DNA from: an uncultured Anaerostipes sp.
Lineage (GTDB): Bacteria > Bacillota > Clostridia > Lachnospirales > Lachnospiraceae
Direction: 5' to 3'
DNA: 7,885 bases
Assembly (NCBI GenBank): GCA_900756035.1
Contig: CAAEIR010000298.1
Coordinates: forward strand, 1 to 7,885
The notes beneath the pieces were generated by a model. The model made no database searches. It worked only from the letters and a program-made list of their open reading frames with translations, and had not been told where the DNA came from. Of the stretch, positions 6,803 to 7,885 are shown piece after piece. Both the position numbers and the translations under genes were made by a program. Each line of letters opens with the position of its first letter. Within the stretch, counting starts at the first letter, position 1.

Positions 6803-6862
6803 AAAGCACTTTTTTAGGTCGATTATCATAGTATGATAAAAAGGCTTAGAAGGGTGCTTTCT
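6803..6862 (+). promoter_or_regulatory. sigK upstream region: 17-bp palindrome, mother-cell-type promoter candidate, inverted repeat at the RBS
   Basis: TTATCATAGTATGATAA (6823-6839) is a perfect odd palindrome centred on G6831. Its CATA (6827-6830) together with AC at 6808-6809, 17 bp upstream, resembles a sigma-K promoter (AC, 16-17 bp, CATA-NNN-TA; here TG instead of TA). A sigma-E -10 match (CATA with T four bases later) is weaker and lacks a clear -35. Separately, AAAGCAC (6803-6809) is complementary to GTGCTTT (6854-6860), which abuts the sigK Shine-Dalgarno sequence AGAAGGG (6848-6854). The promoter assignment is tentative; the repeats are exact. Confidence 0.4.
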
Positions 6863-6863
6863 T

Positions 6864-7496
6864 TTGCAAGCGTTTTTGGAACCTTTATCACTGGAAGAAG
6901 AACGACACTATCTGGAGCTAAGCCATCAAGGAGATATGGAAGCAAGAAATCTGTTGGTGGAACATAATCTTCGATTAGTTGCGCACATTGCAAAAAAATA
7001 TCACAATTTTGACAGAGAAAAAGATGATCTGATTTCTGTCGGAACCATCGGACTGATTAAGGCGATCAATACCTATAAGGCAGAAAAAGGACACAGACTG
7101 GTGACTTATGCTTCGAGATGTATCGAGAATGAATTATTGATGATGTTCCGGCAGGAGCGAAAAACTTCCAAAGATACATCTCTTTATGAACCCATCGGAG
7201 TTGACAAAGAGGGAAATGAAATACATCTTCTGGATGTTCTGGGTTCAGAAGAGATTGATATTGCCCGGAAAATTGATCAGGATGACAATATTCGGCGTCT
7301 GTATGATATTTTGGACGAAACGGAGACGTCAAGAGAGAAGGAAACTCTGGTTATGCGCTATGGATTGTACGGGACAGAGCCGATGACGCAAAAGCAAGTA
7401 GCAAAAAAACTTAAGATTTCAAGATCGTATGTCAGTCGGATTGAAAAAAAAGCAATTACAATGCTGAAAAAACAAATGCAGGATAAGAAGATCTGA
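6864..7496 (+). CDS. sigK: RNA polymerase sporulation sigma factor SigK
   Basis: This sigma-70 family factor directs late mother-cell transcription (coat, cortex, mother-cell lysis) during sporulation. The 210-residue protein follows B. subtilis SigK closely: PLS.EEE..YLEL, EARNLLVEHNLRLVAHI (region 2.1), DDLISVGTIGLIKA (region 2.2, residues 54-67), TYASRCIENELLM, the DKEGNEIHLLDVL segment, and a region 4.2 helix-turn-helix TQKQVAKKLKISRSYVSRIE near residues 174-193. Start: TTG at 6864, 7 nt after AGAAGGGTG (6848-6856). In-frame stops at 6834 and 6837 exclude a longer protein. It therefore begins near the mature B. subtilis sigma-K N-terminus and has no pro-sequence, as in Clostridioides difficile, so SpoIVFB-type activation is not expected. 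The gene is unsplit: no skin-type element interrupts it. A strong terminator follows. Confidence 0.93.
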   Translation: MQAFLEPLSLEEERHYLELSHQGDMEARNLLVEHNLRLVAHIAKKYHNFDREKDDLISVGTIGLIKAINTYKAEKGHRLVTYASRCIENELLMMFRQERKTSKDTSLYEPIGVDKEGNEIHLLDVLGSEEIDIARKIDQDDNIRRLYDILDETETSREKETLVMRYGLYGTEPMTQKQVAKKLKISRSYVSRIEKKAITMLKKQMQDKKI

Positions 7497-7504
7497 TGAT
7501 CACA

Positions 7505-7542
7505 GGGACGGCGAGACTTTTTTGTCTCGACTGTCCTTTTTT
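7505..7542 (+). terminator. intrinsic terminator of sigK
   Basis: GGAC-GG-CGAGAC (7506-7517) pairs with GTCTCG-ACT-GTCC (7524-7536) around a TTTTTT loop. The pairing gives 12 bp with one G-U pair and a bulged A7530. Six T's follow (7537-7542). This is a classical Rho-independent terminator starting 9 nt after the sigK stop codon. Confidence 0.9.
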
Positions 7543-7573
7543 GATAATTTATTAAAAAAAGAGGAAATAAGTC

Positions 7574-7604
7574 TTGACCGTTAGCTACAACCGGTTGATA
7601 CAAT
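7574..7604 (+). promoter_or_regulatory. promoter-like sequence with 19-bp spacer and internal dyad
   Basis: TTGACC (7574-7579) and TACAAT (7599-7604) are 19 bp apart, 2 bp more than optimal. The spacer region holds an imperfect dyad, ACCGTT (7577-7582) facing AACCGGT (7589-7595, one extra C), and a perfect AACCGGTT palindrome (7589-7596). A long spacer with a central dyad is the layout of MerR-family-controlled promoters. A shifted reading with GATACA as -10 gives 17 bp. No MerR gene is in the window. Confidence 0.45.
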
Positions 7605-7610
7605 GGGGGA

Positions 7611-7682
7611 AAAATAAGAAGAAGGAGAACAAGCCAAAAACAATATATCCTTCCTCATAAGAGGGAGAATATATTGTTTTTT
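7611..7682 (+). ncRNA. possible short non-coding transcript between promoter and terminator
   Basis: Transcription from the 7574-7604 promoter would start near 7611 and end at the hairpin ending at 7682, giving an RNA of about 70 nt. No open frame of useful length lies inside. A Shine-Dalgarno-like GAAGGAGA (7621-7628) is present but no start codon follows at a workable distance. It may be a small RNA, or the attenuated leader of a gene since displaced by the adjacent insertion element. Confidence 0.3.
7636..7682. terminator. long AT-rich hairpin, probably bidirectional terminator
   Basis: The arm at 7636-7656 pairs with 7661-7681 around an ATAA loop. The stem is 21 positions long with one C-A mismatch and one G-U pair. 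It has a G/C-rich top (CCTC/GAGG), an A-run on the left and six T's on the right (7677-7682). The sequence would therefore terminate on either strand. Confidence 0.75.
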
Positions 7683-7885
7683 GATATGGTTTGTTTTACA
7701 ACAGGTTTTTTCTAACAGCATTGTCCTGAAAACGGAAATAATCAGGATGGAGTGGTATCATTTAAGTAGAGTCGTAAAACTCACCAAATATATGATAATA
7801 TAAATGTATAGATAACAGGAAGGTGAGATAATGCAATACGACAAATCATTTAAAGATGAAGCAGTAAAGTTATCCGATGAGATCG
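7683..7885 (+). mobile_element. left part of an IS3-type insertion sequence, cut by the window edge
   Basis: The transposase start at 7831 implies that the element's left end lies in the preceding 148 non-coding bases. That stretch is AT-rich and holds no gene. It contains an inverted repeat TCCTGA/TCAGGA (7724-7729 with 7742-7747). A left end beginning with TG near 7722 would fit IS3-family ends, but the right end is outside the window, so the terminal repeats cannot be defined. The left boundary given is only the end of the preceding terminator. Confidence 0.45.
7831..7885 (+). CDS. IS3-family transposase OrfA, N-terminal fragment
   Basis: Only 18 codons are in the window. The peptide begins MQYDKSFKDEAVKLSDEI, which resembles the start of IS3-type OrfA helix-turn-helix proteins (YD..FK.EAV.LSDE.G). 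These bind the element's ends and are usually joined to the OrfB integrase by programmed frameshifting. A strong Shine-Dalgarno sequence (AAGGTGA, 7820-7826) sits 4 nt before the ATG. The rest of the gene lies beyond the right edge, so whether the element is intact cannot be told. Confidence 0.7.
   Translation, partial: MQYDKSFKDEAVKLSDEI

Noticed and set aside
1..7885. CRISPR array, tRNA or rRNA genes
   Set aside because: No regularly spaced direct repeats, cloverleaf-like sequences or rRNA-conserved stretches were seen.

Overview
The window is a run of plus-strand housekeeping genes from an AT-rich, Gram-positive, spore-forming Bacillota genome. A clostridial gut-type Lachnospiraceae member is the best guess. 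It rests on the protein flavour, a sporulation sigma factor of SigK type without a pro-sequence, and a short MltG-like protein; the genus cannot be fixed from the sequence. No minus-strand gene is supported.

Layout: 1-175 is a non-coding, hairpin-rich left edge. Then come mtaB (tRNA methylthiotransferase, 176-1495); a likely promoter and ireB (1593-1847); ruvX (1859-2275); a DUF1292 gene (2288-2557); a folded 3' UTR/terminator (2575-2671); rnj (RNase J, TTG start, 2743-4518); a short MltG-like membrane protein without the catalytic domain (4520-4921); a TrmR-type O-methyltransferase (4918-5580); a U32 'peptidase' of TrhP type (5567-6790); an intergenic palindrome; and sigK (TTG start, 6864-7496) with a strong terminator. 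The last 340 bases hold a promoter-like sequence, a second long hairpin terminator, and the first 18 codons of an IS3-type transposase cut by the window edge.

How the genes fit together: the order ireB-ruvX-DUF1292-mltG-like-methyltransferase-U32 matches the Bacillus subtilis yrzL-yrrK-yrzB-yrrL-yrrM-yrrN/yrrO block, with RNase J inserted in the middle. From rnj to the U32 gene the spacing is 1 nt or an overlap, so these four genes are probably one transcript with translational coupling. TrhP-type U32 proteins and TrmR together make 5-methoxyuridine at tRNA wobble position 34, and MtaB makes ms2t6A at position 37, so the locus is rich in anticodon-loop modification. IreB and the MltG-like protein point to cell-wall homeostasis, RuvX to nucleic-acid processing and RNase J to mRNA decay. 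SigK looks separately controlled.

The points most worth a second look are the catalytic-domain-less MltG protein, the three-way-junction RNA after the DUF1292 gene, the palindrome and RBS-adjacent inverted repeat before sigK, and the promoter-hairpin unit at 7574-7682. No clearly new multi-gene system was found.
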